DNA of 64,000 nucleotides from Phaeospirillum sp. (GTDB lineage Bacteria; Pseudomonadota; Alphaproteobacteria; Rhodospirillales; Magnetospirillaceae). Location: positions 186,001-250,000 of the forward strand of contig JAUSFB010000044.1 in the NCBI GenBank assembly GCA_030651575.1. The letters run 5' to 3'. How positions within the stretch are numbered: position 1 is the first letter of the stretch; each line of letters starts with the position of its first letter. Below the pieces are notes generated by a model, which was not told the origin of the DNA, searched no databases, and saw only the letters and a list, made by a program, of their open reading frames with translations. Both the position numbers and the translations under genes were made by a program. Below are positions 50,596 to 60,391 of the stretch, piece after piece.

Positions 50596-51382
50596 TGGCG
50601 GTGCTCCCATGGCCGGACAGGTCGGTGATGGTGGGGTGGTCGCCGCAGAGCGGGCAACCAGGATCGCGCGGCACCCGCACCGTCCGGAACGCCACGGCGA
50701 GGGCGTCGTAGATCACCAGTTTGCCGGCCAGCGACTCGCCGATTCCCAGCAGTTCCTTCAGGACTTCGGTGGCCTGCATGGCGCCCATGGTGCCGGCGAT
50801 GGCACCCAGCACTCCGGCGCTGGAACAGGTGGGGACGTGGCCTTCCGGCGGCGCTTCGCGGAAGATGCAGCGATAGCACGGCCCGCCGGGTTTGTAGGTG
50901 GCCAGCTGGCCGTCAAAGCGCAAGATGGCGGCCGAGACCAGGGTCTTGCCCTCCAGCCGGCAGGCGTCGTTGACCAGGAACCGGGTGGGGAAGTTGTCGG
51001 AACCGTCGGCCACCACCTGGAAGTCGCGGAAGATGGCCCGGGCGTTGTCCTTGTCGAGACGCTGGCGGATCGGCACCAGCCGCACATCGGGATTGATGTC
51101 GGCGACGGCGCGGGCGGCGCTGTCGACCTTGGGCAGGCCGATGCGCGAGGTGGTGTGGATGATCTGGCGCTGAAGGTTGGACAACTCCACGTCGTCGTCG
51201 TCGATCACGCCGATGGTGCCCACACCGGCGGCGGCGAGATAGAGAATCACCGGCGAGCCCAGCCCGCCGGCTCCGATCACCAGGGCGGAGGAGCCGAGGA
51301 GCTTTTCCTGACCGACGCCGCCCACCTCCGGCAAGATGATGTGGCGGGCGTAGCGGTGGATCTGCTCCTCGGTGAAGTCCAT
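50582..51382 (-). CDS. moeB: MoeB/ThiF-type E1-like adenylyltransferase
   Basis: A 266-residue E1-like enzyme. The adenylation site is VIGAGGLGSPVILYLAAAGVG, with DDDDVELSNLQRQ. Zinc ligands are CYRC and CPLCG, and TCSSAGVLG holds the candidate catalytic Cys. It activates the C-terminal glycine of a ubiquitin-like sulfur carrier such as MoaD or ThiS. MoeB is favoured over ThiF, but the sequence alone does not prove it. No rhodanese domain is fused. It is followed by a DsrE gene with a 14-bp overlap, suggesting a shared role in sulfur transfer. Confidence 0.85.
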   Translation of the reverse strand: MDFTEEQIHRYARHIILPEVGGVGQEKLLGSSALVIGAGGLGSPVILYLAAAGVGTIGVIDDDDVELSNLQRQIIHTTSRIGLPKVDSAARAVADINPDVRLVPIRQRLDKDNARAIFRDFQVVADGSDNFPTRFLVNDACRLEGKTLVSAAILRFDGQLATYKPGGPCYRCIFREAPPEGHVPTCSSAGVLGAIAGTMGAMQATEVLKELLGIGESLAGKLVIYDALAVAFRTVRVPRDPGCPLCGDHPTITDLSGHGSTANVCG

Positions 51383-51418
51383 TGCGGTCCTATATGCCAG
51401 CGCGCCGATGAGACACGA

Positions 51419-52387
<969 letters not shown>

Positions 52388-52409
52388 CCTGGATTCTCCA
52401 TTGGAAAAT

Positions 52410-52431
52410 TGTAGTTCAGTTGTTAACTACA
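52410..52431. promoter_or_regulatory. Candidate Rrf2 operator ahead of cysK
   Basis: TGTAGTT at 52410-52416 and AACTACA at 52425-52431 are exact inverted repeats with an 8-bp centre, between the Rrf2 gene and cysK. Position and symmetry fit an operator, probably for the Rrf2 protein encoded next to it. Confidence 0.55.
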
Positions 52432-52459
52432 CTACAGCACGGAAGCGGTGGGGGCAAGG

Positions 52460-52915
52460 TCAGATGCTGAAATCCAGTTTCTGGTGGGCCTCGCTGGGAA
52501 TCCCGCCCTTGTAGGCGCGCATGCACAGATCATCGACGGTGATGCCGTCCAGTTGGGCCATGATTTCCTCGGACAGGTCGCCCCACATGGGGCGGATGAC
52601 CTGTTTGCCCAGTTCCGAGGCGGGCATGTCCTCGTAGGGGTCTTCGGCGGTTTCCAGGGCGCGGACCACCCGGACGATCTCGCCCACCGAGATGCGGCGG
52701 CGCTCGCGCGCCAGCCGATAGCCGCCGCGTGGGCCGCGTACGCCGACCAGGATGTCGGCCCGCACCAGCTGTTGGAGAGTCTGTTCCAGATAGCGGCGCG
52801 GAATGCCCTGGCGGCGGGTGATCTCGCGGCTTTGCACCGGCTCTCCCCCGGCGTGATAGGCGATGTCGAGCACGGCTTCGATGGCGAACAGCATCTTCTT
52901 GGACGGACGTAGCAT
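52460..52915 (-). CDS. Rrf2-family transcriptional regulator
   Basis: A 151-residue winged-helix regulator. The N terminus AIEAVLDIAYHAGGEPVQSREI, the RRYLEQTLQQLVRADILVGVRGPRGGY wing and the SVGEIVRVV stretch are classic Rrf2. Only one Cys (DDLCMRA) is present, so the three-Cys iron-sulfur cluster of IscR/NsrR is unlikely; it is closer to CymR-like cluster-free members. CymR controls cysteine synthesis with CysK, and here cysK is the next gene, so a similar role is a good guess. Confidence 0.88.
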   Translation of the reverse strand: MLRPSKKMLFAIEAVLDIAYHAGGEPVQSREITRRQGIPRRYLEQTLQQLVRADILVGVRGPRGGYRLARERRRISVGEIVRVVRALETAEDPYEDMPASELGKQVIRPMWGDLSEEIMAQLDGITVDDLCMRAYKGGIPSEAHQKLDFSI

Positions 52916-52918
52916 CGT

Positions 52919-53380
52919 TTATTCCTTCCTGCCGGTTCCGGTGGAGCCAAAGCCCCCGGACCCGCGTTCCGTCCCGGTCAGCGCCTCGGTCTCGCGCCAC
53001 TGCGCCCGCGCCACCGGAGCGATCACCATCTGGGCGATGCGCATGCCGCGCGTGATCAGGAACGACGCCTCGCCGTGATTGATCAAAATCACCCCGATCT
53101 CGCCGCGATAATCGGCGTCGATGGTTCCGGGCGCGTTGAGTACGGTGATTCCGTGCTTGATGGCGAGGCCCGAGCGGGGGCGGATCTGGGCTTCGAACCC
53201 TTCCGGCAGGGCGATGGCGAAGCCGGTGGGAACCAGGACGCGCTTGCCCGCCGCCAGCTCCATATCAACCGGAATGCAGGCCATCAGGTCCATGCCGGCG
53301 GCGTGCCCGGTCTCGTAGGCCGGAACCGGCAGGTCGGCGGCATGTTCCAGCCGGCGTAGTGGAATCTCGATCATGGTCAT
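52919..53380 (-). CDS. dut: dUTP diphosphatase
   Basis: A 153-residue trimeric dUTPase that converts dUTP to dUMP. Five motifs are seen: [42 protein letters not shown] and the C-terminal [10 protein letters not shown]. The ATG at 53380 overlaps the coaBC stop (ATGA); a second in-frame ATG two codons later has better ribosome-site spacing. The order coaBC-dut is common in proteobacteria. Confidence 0.96.
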   Translation of the reverse strand: MTMIEIPLRRLEHAADLPVPAYETGHAAGMDLMACIPVDMELAAGKRVLVPTGFAIALPEGFEAQIRPRSGLAIKHGITVLNAPGTIDADYRGEIGVILINHGEASFLITRGMRIAQMVIAPVARAQWRETEALTGTERGSGGFGSTGTGRKE

Positions 53381-54579
53381 GCCTTTCCCAGCTTGGCGGC
53401 GATCCGTTCGGCCAGACGGGCGGCGACTTCGGCCTTGCCCATGCGGGGCCAGCTGTCGACCCCATCGGCGGTCAGCAGATGGACGGTATTGGCGTCGCCG
53501 CCAAAGGTGCCGCTGTCCTCGGACACGTCATTGGCGACGATCCAGTCGCAGCCCTTGCGCGTCAGCTTGGCGCGGGCATTGTCCAGCAGCGCCTCGGTCT
53601 CGGCCGCAAAGCCCACCACCAGACGCGGTCGCTGTTCGCCCGCCTGGGACACCGTCATCAAGATATCGGGATTGGGGGTCAGTTCGATCGCTGGCGGCGG
53701 CGCGCCGGCTGTTTTCTTGCGTTTTTCAGTGGCGCGGTTGGCCACCGTCCAATCGGCCACGGCGGCGGCGCAGACCACCACCTCGGCCGGCAGGGCGGCC
53801 CGGACCGCGTCCAGCATGGCCACAGCGCTTTCCACCCGGACGACGCGCAGGCCGGCCGGGTCGGGCAGGGCGACGGGGCCGCTGATCAGGGTGACCTCGG
53901 CCCCCAGGGCGGCCAGGGCGGCGGCGATGGCGTGGCCCTGCTTGCCCGAGGAGCGGTTGGCGATATAGCGCACCGGGTCGATGGCCTCATGGGTCGGGCC
54001 GCTGGTGACGACGGCCCTGACGCCCTTCAGCGGTCCGTCGGACAGCATCACCTCGATGGCGGCGAGAATCTCGGCCGGCTCGGCCATGCGGCCGGCCCCG
54101 ACCTCACCGCAGGCCAGTTCGCCCGCGCCGGGGCCGATCCGTCGGATGCCGCGGGCCTCCAGGGTCGCCAGATTGGCGCGGGTGGCGGGATGTTCCCACA
54201 TCATGGTGTTCATGGCCGGGGCGATCAGCACCGGCTTGTCGGTGGCCAGCAGGGCGGTGGAGGCCAAGTCATCGGCGAGTCCGGCCGCCATCTTGGCCAG
54301 CAGATGGGCGGTGGCCGGGGCCGCCACCACCAGATCGGCCTCACGCGACAGGCGGATATGGCCCATCTCGGCCTCGTCGGTCAGGGAAAAGGTCTCCTGA
54401 TAGACCTTGTCGCCCGACAGCGCCGCCACCGCCAGCGGCGTGACGAAATTCGCCCCGCCCTTGGTGAGGATGCAGCGCACGGCGCAGCCCCGATCCTTCA
54501 GCCGGCGGATGAGTTCCAGGGATTTGTACGCGGCGATGCCGCCGGAAATGATAAGCAGGACGCGCCGGCCATCAAGCAC
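53377..54579 (-). CDS. coaBC: Bifunctional phosphopantothenoylcysteine decarboxylase/synthetase
   Basis: A 400-residue CoaBC. The N-terminal flavoprotein half has [34 protein letters not shown] and [13 protein letters not shown]. The C-terminal synthetase half has [25 protein letters not shown]. It makes 4'-phosphopantetheine from 4'-phosphopantothenate and cysteine for coenzyme A. The start chosen is a GTG at 54579 with GGGAG 7 bp ahead, giving the usual N terminus. Upstream in-frame ATGs add an unconserved stretch. Confidence 0.95.
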   Translation of the reverse strand: MLDGRRVLLIISGGIAAYKSLELIRRLKDRGCAVRCILTKGGANFVTPLAVAALSGDKVYQETFSLTDEAEMGHIRLSREADLVVAAPATAHLLAKMAAGLADDLASTALLATDKPVLIAPAMNTMMWEHPATRANLATLEARGIRRIGPGAGELACGEVGAGRMAEPAEILAAIEVMLSDGPLKGVRAVVTSGPTHEAIDPVRYIANRSSGKQGHAIAAALAALGAEVTLISGPVALPDPAGLRVVRVESAVAMLDAVRAALPAEVVVCAAAVADWTVANRATEKRKKTAGAPPPAIELTPNPDILMTVSQAGEQRPRLVVGFAAETEALLDNARAKLTRKGCDWIVANDVSEDSGTFGGDANTVHLLTADGVDSWPRMGKAEVAARLAERIAAKLGKA

Positions 54580-54701
54580 TGTATTGCTCCCGCATAAATA
54601 CGAAGCGTTAGTGTGGTTCACACTAGCGGCCATGGATCGGGCGCGCAAGGTCAGATTGGGGCCGAGTTGACAGAAGGGCGGGGGCGGGCGACCATGGCGT
54701 C

Positions 54702-55238
54702 ATGATGATGAAACGCCTCCTCTCCCTCGGTGCTGCCGCCTTGGCTTCCCTGGTCGGTGGCTGTGGCGACGGCCCTTCCACCGTGCCGGGCGGCTATCGC
54801 AACGCCGCCACCTGGAGCTCGTTCATTTACGCCACCAGTTCCGGCCCCTTGCTGCTGGATGTCCGGGGCGATCCCTTTGGGGCCGGTTCGGCCGATCTGG
54901 GCCAGGCCGTCGCCACGGGCATGGCCGCCGGGATTCCCGCCCGCCCCTTTACCCTGACCCTTGATGCGGCTGCGGCGGCCCGGCCCAATTTCCGGGTCAT
55001 GGTGGTGCTGGGCGGCGCGAAGGAGCTGGACGAACGCGCCATCTGCGCTGGCCGTGCCCAGGGAGCCGCGACCCGGATCGAAGGCGGGCGCCTCGACCTG
55101 ATCGCCACATTTTGTGATGGTGAGGCGCTGCTATCGTCGGTGCGGGGCTGGGTTGCCAGAATCGACGGCGTCGACGACCGCCGCTTTCAAAGGCTGCTGG
55201 GCCAGGTGGCGCGGGAGCTGATGGGCGAAGCGCCGTGA
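54702..55238 (+). CDS. Putative lipoprotein of unknown function
   Basis: A 178-residue protein with a lipoprotein signal: a hydrophobic stretch, then LVGGC with the lipidated Cys at about 21. The mature part has alternating polar/hydrophobic strands and the segment FRVMVVLGGAKELDERAICAG. No known domain is recognised. It is divergent from coaBC. Three consecutive ATGs begin the frame, so the exact start is uncertain by two codons. Confidence 0.65.
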   Translation: MMMKRLLSLGAAALASLVGGCGDGPSTVPGGYRNAATWSSFIYATSSGPLLLDVRGDPFGAGSADLGQAVATGMAAGIPARPFTLTLDAAAAARPNFRVMVVLGGAKELDERAICAGRAQGAATRIEGGRLDLIATFCDGEALLSSVRGWVARIDGVDDRRFQRLLGQVARELMGEAP

Positions 55239-55329
55239 CGCTGTCCGTGGGAGCTTGGATTGATTCAGTGACAAGCGGTAAAATTTAAGTTAACCTGAGA
55301 CACTTATGTTCAGCCAGAAAGGCAGGACC

Positions 55330-55551
55330 ATGGACGTATCATCCATCGGCGTCGCGAACTCGGCGCAGTACTTGCAACGTGCTCAGACCGGCCTTCAGGC
55401 TCCTCTTTCCGTAACGAAACAGGAGGAGCAGGTCGTTCAGGCTCTCCCGCAGGTCATCGCACAGGGCGCGCAGCCTAAACCACCGCAGACTCCGTCACCC
55501 GCAGACATCGGCAAGTCCGCTGTCGGTCAGATGGTGGACGTATCGGCCTGA
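55330..55551 (+). CDS. YjfB-like putative motility protein
   Basis: A 73-residue protein. The N terminus MDVSSIGVANSAQYLQRAQTG and the short, Gln-rich helical form fit the YjfB family of putative motility proteins. The ATG at 55330 has AGGCAGGACC ahead and is preferred to the ATG eight codons earlier. The function is unknown. Confidence 0.62.
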   Translation: MDVSSIGVANSAQYLQRAQTGLQAPLSVTKQEEQVVQALPQVIAQGAQPKPPQTPSPADIGKSAVGQMVDVSA

Positions 55552-55600
55552 GTCCTGCGGGCGCTTGATGCGTCCGACGGGTGGGGGCATGTGGTCGGCG

Positions 55601-55620
55601 CGCCAGCGGATCGGCTGGCG
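55601..55620. terminator. Hairpin between convergent genes
   Basis: CGCCAGC and GCTGGCG pair around GGATCG between the YjfB-like and the leftward gene at 55661. It is short and lacks a T-run, so a terminator role is uncertain. Confidence 0.35.
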
Positions 55621-55660
55621 GCCGCGCGAGGTTTTGCCGTTCCCGCGAGGGTGGCGCTGG

Positions 55661-56002
55661 CTAGATGATCTTACCCTCGCCGTCCTCGAACACCCCCGAC
55701 ACGTCCGACAGGTAGGATCGTAACGAACGCCGGTCCAGCAGCTTGTCCTGAGCGGCGGGCGGCAGGTCGGTGAAGGCGATCACCCGTTTTTCGATCAGCA
55801 CCGCCACCAGATCCTCGACCACGCGGATGAAGGCCAGATCCGAGGCCAGGAAGCGCGAGGAAACCCGCTCGCCCCCGGTATCGCGAAACAGAAAGTCCAG
55901 CAGGTCGGGATGACTGGCCGGCAGGCTTTCGCCGATGCCGTCCGAGGCGTTTTCCGACAGGGCGATCACTTTTCCGGCCGCGTCGCGGCTGACATAGAGC
56001 AT
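55661..56002 (-). CDS. Conserved-looking hypothetical protein
   Basis: A 113-residue soluble protein starting MLYVSRDAAGKVIALSE, with a strongly acidic, helical C-terminal half containing LVAVLIEKRVIAFTDLPPAAQDKL. No signal peptide or membrane segment. The ATG at 56002 has GGAAGGA ahead. I do not recognise a domain with known function; similar short proteins occur in Rhodospirillales. Confidence 0.65.
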   Translation of the reverse strand: MLYVSRDAAGKVIALSENASDGIGESLPASHPDLLDFLFRDTGGERVSSRFLASDLAFIRVVEDLVAVLIEKRVIAFTDLPPAAQDKLLDRRSLRSYLSDVSGVFEDGEGKII

Positions 56003-56343
56003 GGAGGGTATCCTTCCGTGGCTTGTCGTACTGTCGCGTCCCGATGGTTTTCGCTGATCATGGCCGCGACCCACCCGGCCACGATCGGCGGGTTTCGACA
56101 GACCGTAGCAGATGATCTCCGTTTGATTAAGAAATCCGTGGCAGCAAAGCCATCGAGGCAGCCGCAGGCGAAGGGGGCAGAACCCGACGCGACTTGACCA
56201 TCGTCACAATTCGTCTCTAAGCGTGGGCAGACTCTCCGGCGGTATTCGTGGTTGAATGACGGAACTGGACATATGGCCGTTTCGCCTCCAAAGAACGATT
56301 CTGAGGCCATGCAGGCGACGCCCCGCTCCCCGAGAGGAGGCCC
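56003..56343. other. Intergenic region upstream of haemerythrin
   Basis: About 340 bp between divergent genes. It should hold promoters for both. A TTGACC element occurs at about 56194, but no convincing partner or operator was found, and no gene is supported here. Confidence 0.4.
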
Positions 56344-56829
56344 ATGATGCAAACCATGGTCTGGTCGGATCTGCTGGAACTTGGGCACGACCGCATCGAT
56401 GCCGAACATCGCCAACTTCTGGACCTTGCCTGCGAGATCGTGGCGATTGGCGATCAGGGCGGCGAGGTCGGGACGTTGCGGCCCTATTATCAGGAGTTCC
56501 ATCGTCTTTTGCTCGTGCATTGCGCCTATGAGGAGGGGCTGCTGCGAAGCCTGCCCCGCTCGGCCTTCGGGGCGCAGGTCGATGCCCATTGCCAAGGCCA
56601 CTCCCGCCTGATCGCTCTGGCTAAAAGCGTCGCGGCGGGTGCCTTGCCCGATGGTTACGACAGTCCCCAGGGCTTTATCACCGCCTATGTTCACCTGATG
56701 CACGATCTGCTGGTCGACGATGCCGAGTTGATCGGCGCCCTGATTCGCGAAGGCCGGTTCACTCCGACGCACCCGGCCCATCGGGCGCACCCGGTGCCCC
56801 CGGCCGCGGGAAGGCTTCCGCCGATTTGA
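56344..56829 (+). CDS. Bacteriohaemerythrin
   Basis: A 161-residue four-helix di-iron protein. Iron-ligand motifs are visible in order: HDRIDAEH, FHRLLLVHCAYEE, HCQGHSRL and HLMHDLLVDDAEL, matching the H...HxxxE...HxxxH...HxxxxD pattern. It binds oxygen reversibly, and in microaerophiles may serve oxygen storage or sensing. The ATG at 56344 follows GAGGAGG. A proline-rich tail after residue 140 lies outside the domain. Confidence 0.92.
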   Translation: MMQTMVWSDLLELGHDRIDAEHRQLLDLACEIVAIGDQGGEVGTLRPYYQEFHRLLLVHCAYEEGLLRSLPRSAFGAQVDAHCQGHSRLIALAKSVAAGALPDGYDSPQGFITAYVHLMHDLLVDDAELIGALIREGRFTPTHPAHRAHPVPPAAGRLPPI

Positions 56830-56860
56830 CTCTGGGGCCTGGGAGGTGTAGCCATCGGCC

Positions 56861-58675
56861 ATGGCTCCTCCTCCTCTCCTCGCGCTGCGCGACGTTCGAC
56901 TCACCTTTGGCGGAAACCCGCTGTTCGAAGGCGTCACCACCTGGATCGCCAAGGGCGACAAGACCTGTCTGGTCGGTCGCAACGGCTCGGGCAAATCGAC
57001 CCTGCTCAAGGTGATGGCCGGCGAGATCGCTCCCGACTCGGGCGAGCGTTTCGTCCAGCCTGGCGCCCGCATCGCGGTGTTGCCCCAGGACCCGATCATC
57101 ATCGCCCCCAGCGTCGCCGATTATGTGGCCGAGGGGCTGTTGCCGGCCGAGCGCGACCAGATGTTCCGGGTCGATACCGTGCTGGACGCGGTGGGCATCG
57201 ACGGCGGCCGCGATCCGGTGGCGCTGTCGGGCGGCGAAGGCCGCCGCGCCGCCCTGGCCCGCGCCCTGGTGGGGCAGCCCGACGTGCTGCTGCTGGACGA
57301 GCCGACCAACCACCTCGACCTGCCTACCATTCTCTGGCTGGAGGAGTGGCTGAACGCCTATGGCGGCGCCCTGGTGACCATCAGCCACGACCGGCGTTTC
57401 CTGGAAACCGTCTCGAAACAGACCCTGTGGCTGGAGCGCGGCGTGGTGCGTCGGGCCGAGTGGGGCTTTTCCCGCTTTCCGGCATGGCAGGAGGAAGTCT
57501 ACGCCGCCGAGGAAGCCGAGCTGTCGCGCCTGAACACCCATATGCGCCAGGAACTGCACTGGTTGTCGCGCGGCGTCACCGGCCGGCGCAAGCGCAACAT
57601 GGGGCGGCTGCGCTCGCTTCACGCCCTGCGTAAGGAACGGTCGGAGGCCAAATCCGCCATCCTGGCCTCGGGCCGCCAAGTGGCCCTGGCCGCCGATGCC
57701 GGCGAGGTCTCGGGCCGGCTGGTGATCGAGGCCGCCAATATCGGCAAGATGTTCGGCGACAAGATCATCGCCGAGGGCTTTTCCACCCGGATCGTTCGTG
57801 GCGACCGGGTCGGGCTGATTGGTCCCAACGGCGCCGGCAAGACCACCTTGCTGCGGATCCTGACCGGCGAGCTGCCGCCCGACAGCGGCGTCGTGCGCCT
57901 CGGCACCAATCTGGAGACCGCCTATTTCGATCAGCGCCGCGCCGCCCTCGATCCCGATAAAAGCGTCTGGGACACCCTGACCGACGGGCGCGGCGACAAT
58001 GTCTGGGTGCGGGGCCAGCCGCGCCATGTGGTCGGCTATATGAAGGACTTCCTGTTCTCCGAGGCTCAGGCCCGGACCCCCGTCCGGGCATTGTCGGGCG
58101 GCGAGCGCAATCGGCTGCTCTTGGCCAAGCTGCTGGCCCATCCGTCCAACCTGCTGATTCTGGACGAGCCCACCAACGATCTCGACATGGACACCTTGGA
58201 CCTGCTGGAAGAGGTGCTGGCCGATTACGACGGCACCTTGCTGGTGGTCAGCCACGACCGAGACTTCCTCGACCGGCTGGTGACCAGCATCATCGCGGTC
58301 GAGGGCGACGGCGACGTCAGGGAATATACCGGCGGTTATACCGACTACCTCAATCAGCGTCCGGCCCGCGACGACGGAACCGCGCCCAAGCCCGCCGCGC
58401 CCAAGGCCCCCCAGGCCAAGGCCCCGAGTCCCCGCACCCGGCTGTCCTACAACGAAGCCCGCGAACTGGATCAACTGCCGGCCAAGATGGACGCGCTGGC
58501 GACCGAACTGGCCAGGCTGGAGGCCGATCTGGCCGATCCCGGCCTCTATACCCGCGACCCCGCCCGGTTCCAGAAATTCGCCGCCCGCGCCGATGCCGCC
58601 CGCGCCGAGCTGGAGGCGGCGGAGGAACGCTGGCTGGAATTGGAAGCCAAGCGCGAGGAAGCGGCGAGCAAATGA
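56861..58675 (+). CDS. ABC-F family ATPase (Uup-like)
   Basis: A 604-residue soluble protein with two ABC domains: Walker A GRNGSGKSTLLKVMAG near 40 and GPNGAGKTTLLRILTG near 330, signatures LSGGEGRRAALARAL and LSGGERNRLLLAKLL, and Walker B VLLLDEPTNHLD and LILDEPTNDLD. A C-terminal coiled coil after about 500 resembles the Uup C-terminal domain. ABC-F proteins act on ribosomes or, for Uup, on DNA/ribosome stability. The ribosome site GGGAGGTG is 14 bp upstream, rather far. Confidence 0.92.
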   Translation: MAPPPLLALRDVRLTFGGNPLFEGVTTWIAKGDKTCLVGRNGSGKSTLLKVMAGEIAPDSGERFVQPGARIAVLPQDPIIIAPSVADYVAEGLLPAERDQMFRVDTVLDAVGIDGGRDPVALSGGEGRRAALARALVGQPDVLLLDEPTNHLDLPTILWLEEWLNAYGGALVTISHDRRFLETVSKQTLWLERGVVRRAEWGFSRFPAWQEEVYAAEEAELSRLNTHMRQELHWLSRGVTGRRKRNMGRLRSLHALRKERSEAKSAILASGRQVALAADAGEVSGRLVIEAANIGKMFGDKIIAEGFSTRIVRGDRVGLIGPNGAGKTTLLRILTGELPPDSGVVRLGTNLETAYFDQRRAALDPDKSVWDTLTDGRGDNVWVRGQPRHVVGYMKDFLFSEAQARTPVRALSGGERNRLLLAKLLAHPSNLLILDEPTNDLDMDTLDLLEEVLADYDGTLLVVSHDRDFLDRLVTSIIAVEGDGDVREYTGGYTDYLNQRPARDDGTAPKPAAPKAPQAKAPSPRTRLSYNEARELDQLPAKMDALATELARLEADLADPGLYTRDPARFQKFAARADAARAELEAAEERWLELEAKREEAASK

Positions 58676-58784
58676 TCCGCCTTGCCCCGGCCGACCGGGG
58701 CGCCGCCCTGACGGTATCCGCTGCTGTGGGGAGGCAATTGGGCGAGGCTGTAATCCAACGTCTGCACAAGCGGAACCCAAGACC

Positions 58785-59462
58785 ATGACTCCGATTCAGC
58801 ACCCTTCACCCAATTTCGAGCCGCGTCACGGGGCGGTCATCGACATGCTGGTGCTGCACTATACCGGCATGCCGGACGGTCCTTCCGCCCTGGCGCGGTT
58901 GTGCGACGCCGAGGCCAGGGTCAGCGCCCATTACCTGATCGAGGAGGATGGGCGGGTCTTCGCCCTGGTGCCGGAGGACATGCGGGCCTGGCATGCGGGG
59001 GTGGCGTCCTGGCGGGGCGAGACGGATGTCAATTCGCGCTCCATCGGGATCGAGTTGGTCAATCCCGGTCATGAATTCGGCTATCGCGCCTTCTCCGAAC
59101 CCCAGGTCGCGGCGCTGGTCGAGCTGGCCACCGCCATCATCGGCCGTCACCCGATCCCGGCCCGCAACGTGGTGGGCCATTCCGACATCGCGCCGGCCCG
59201 CAAGCAGGACCCCGGCGAATTGTTTCCGTGGAAGGAACTGGCGGAGGGGCACGGCATCGGCCTGTGGCCGTGCGGCGAGCCGGCCGGGCTGCCGCCCGAG
59301 CATGTGCTACTGGCCGGGCTGTCCCATATCGGCTACGACATCTACGACCCAAAGGCGGCCCTGATCGCCTTTCAGCGCCACTTCAGGCCCTGGAAGGTCG
59401 ATGGGCATCTCGACGCCGAGACGGTGGGCCGCTTGAAGGCCCTGATGCGGGTGCTGCGGTAG
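58785..59462 (+). CDS. AmpD-like N-acetylmuramoyl-L-alanine amidase
   Basis: A 225-residue zinc amidase. LVLHYTGMP supplies the first zinc His, with RVSAHYLIEEDG, WHAGVASWRG, IGIELVNPGHE, VVGHSDIAPARKQDPG (second His and Asp region) and FPW. A C-terminal peptidoglycan-binding-like helix region follows (YDIYDPKAALIAFQRHFRP). It cleaves the lactyl-peptide bond of muropeptides in cell-wall recycling. No signal peptide is seen, which fits a cytoplasmic AmpD. Confidence 0.92.
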   Translation: MTPIQHPSPNFEPRHGAVIDMLVLHYTGMPDGPSALARLCDAEARVSAHYLIEEDGRVFALVPEDMRAWHAGVASWRGETDVNSRSIGIELVNPGHEFGYRAFSEPQVAALVELATAIIGRHPIPARNVVGHSDIAPARKQDPGELFPWKELAEGHGIGLWPCGEPAGLPPEHVLLAGLSHIGYDIYDPKAALIAFQRHFRPWKVDGHLDAETVGRLKALMRVLR

Positions 59463-59470
59463 CGTCCCTG

Positions 59471-59494
59471 CCCTCTCCCGCAAGCGGGAGAGGG
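59471..59494. terminator. Perfect hairpin between convergent amidase and tusA-like genes
   Basis: CCCTCTCCCGC and GCGGGAGAGGG are exact inverted repeats with only two bases between them. It lies between two stop codons and can act on both transcripts. The same word is a common intergenic repeat in GC-rich bacteria. Confidence 0.65.
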
Positions 59495-59506
59495 GGAATC
59501 AACGGC

Positions 59507-59734
59507 TTAAGCCCCTTTTTTGATCTCGAAGGTGTAGACGCCGCCGTCTTCCTTCTGGCTGACCAGCTCGTTGCCGGTCTGGCGGCAGAAGGCGTCGAAA
59601 TCCTTCACCGAACCGGGATCGGTGGCGATGACTTCCAGCACGCCGCCGGCCGCCAGGTCCTTGATCGCCTTCTTGGCGCGCAGGATCGGCAGCGGGCAAT
59701 TAAGGCCCTTCACATCCAGAACGGTATTCGACAT
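59507..59734 (-). CDS. TusA-family sulfur carrier
   Basis: A 75-residue SirA/TusA-fold protein. The persulfide-carrying cysteine is in LDVKGLNCPLPILRAKKAI, and the VTDPGS-like loop ATDPGSVKDF is present. TusA proteins pass sulfane sulfur in tRNA thiolation or sulfur oxidation. It is next to a DsrE2-like gene on the same strand, 12 bp apart, and divergent from soxYZ, which points to sulfur oxidation trafficking. Confidence 0.92.
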   Translation of the reverse strand: MSNTVLDVKGLNCPLPILRAKKAIKDLAAGGVLEVIATDPGSVKDFDAFCRQTGNELVSQKEDGGVYTFEIKKGA

Positions 59735-59746
59735 TGACGTCCTCCC

Positions 59747-60235
59747 TCAGATGAACAGATTGATATCGCACTTGGTCGCGGTCTCGATATAGGTGGCGGC
59801 GCCCGCCAGCTCGATTCCGTCGATCAGATCGGTGGTCTTGTACTCGAACAGGTCCAGCGTCATCTGACAGCCGATCATCCTGACTTCGGCCTCGACCGCC
59901 AGATCACGCAATTCCTCGATGGAGGCGATGCCCTTTTTCTTGATGAGATCCTTCATCATCATGGTGGTGGCGCCGTCCATTCCCGGCAGGGCTCCCATCA
60001 GATTGGGCATGACCATGTGCATGCCCATCATGGGCATCTCCATGGCGGCGTTGCCGAGGGTGGTGACCTTGAGGTCCAGCTTCTTCTTCAGGAGGGTCAG
60101 GCCGTAGAAGGTGAAGAACATGGTCACGTTCAACCCCATGCTGGCGGCGGTGGTCGCCAGGATGAAGGGCGGATAGGCCCAATCCAGCGTTCCCTTGGTG
60201 ACGATCAGCGACATGGATTTGGTGGTGGCGGTCAT
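59747..60235 (-). CDS. DsrE2-like membrane-associated sulfur-transfer protein
   Basis: A 162-residue DsrE/DsrF/DrsH-like protein. The N terminus MSLIVTKGTLDWAYPPFILA and FFTFYGLTLLKKK fit the DsrE2 subgroup, with Met-rich hydrophobic stretches and the candidate active Cys in VRMIGCQMTLDLF. In sulfur oxidisers DsrE2 works with TusA in cytoplasmic sulfur transfer. The ATG at 60235 has AGGAGG at correct spacing; the ATG two codons earlier lies too close to that site. Confidence 0.88.
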   Translation of the reverse strand: MTATTKSMSLIVTKGTLDWAYPPFILATTAASMGLNVTMFFTFYGLTLLKKKLDLKVTTLGNAAMEMPMMGMHMVMPNLMGALPGMDGATTMMMKDLIKKKGIASIEELRDLAVEAEVRMIGCQMTLDLFEYKTTDLIDGIELAGAATYIETATKCDINLFI

Positions 60236-60298
60236 GTGCATCCTCCTGGAGTTAATCAGAATACACTAATGTTGCGCGCCGTCCCAGCCCCCTCGCAC

Positions 60299-60315
60299 GG
60301 GAATATGATATTCCC
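60299..60315. promoter_or_regulatory. Perfect palindrome between tusA-dsrE2 and soxYZ
   Basis: GGGAATAT-G-ATATTCCC is an exact inverted repeat with a single central base. A second GATATT follows 11 bp after the first. It is placed between divergent promoters and is therefore a candidate operator for both sulfur gene pairs. Confidence 0.6.
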
Positions 60316-60391
60316 ATGATATTGCTGTTGCGCCGTCTCGGCGGCCTCCTCTAGCATGAGGGATACGTGAAATTCTGGCGGGGGAGAGACC

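Noticed and set aside
56759-58786. A 675-codon - strand frame opposite the ABC-F gene
   Set aside because: It is antisense to a clear two-domain ATPase and has no recognisable domain.
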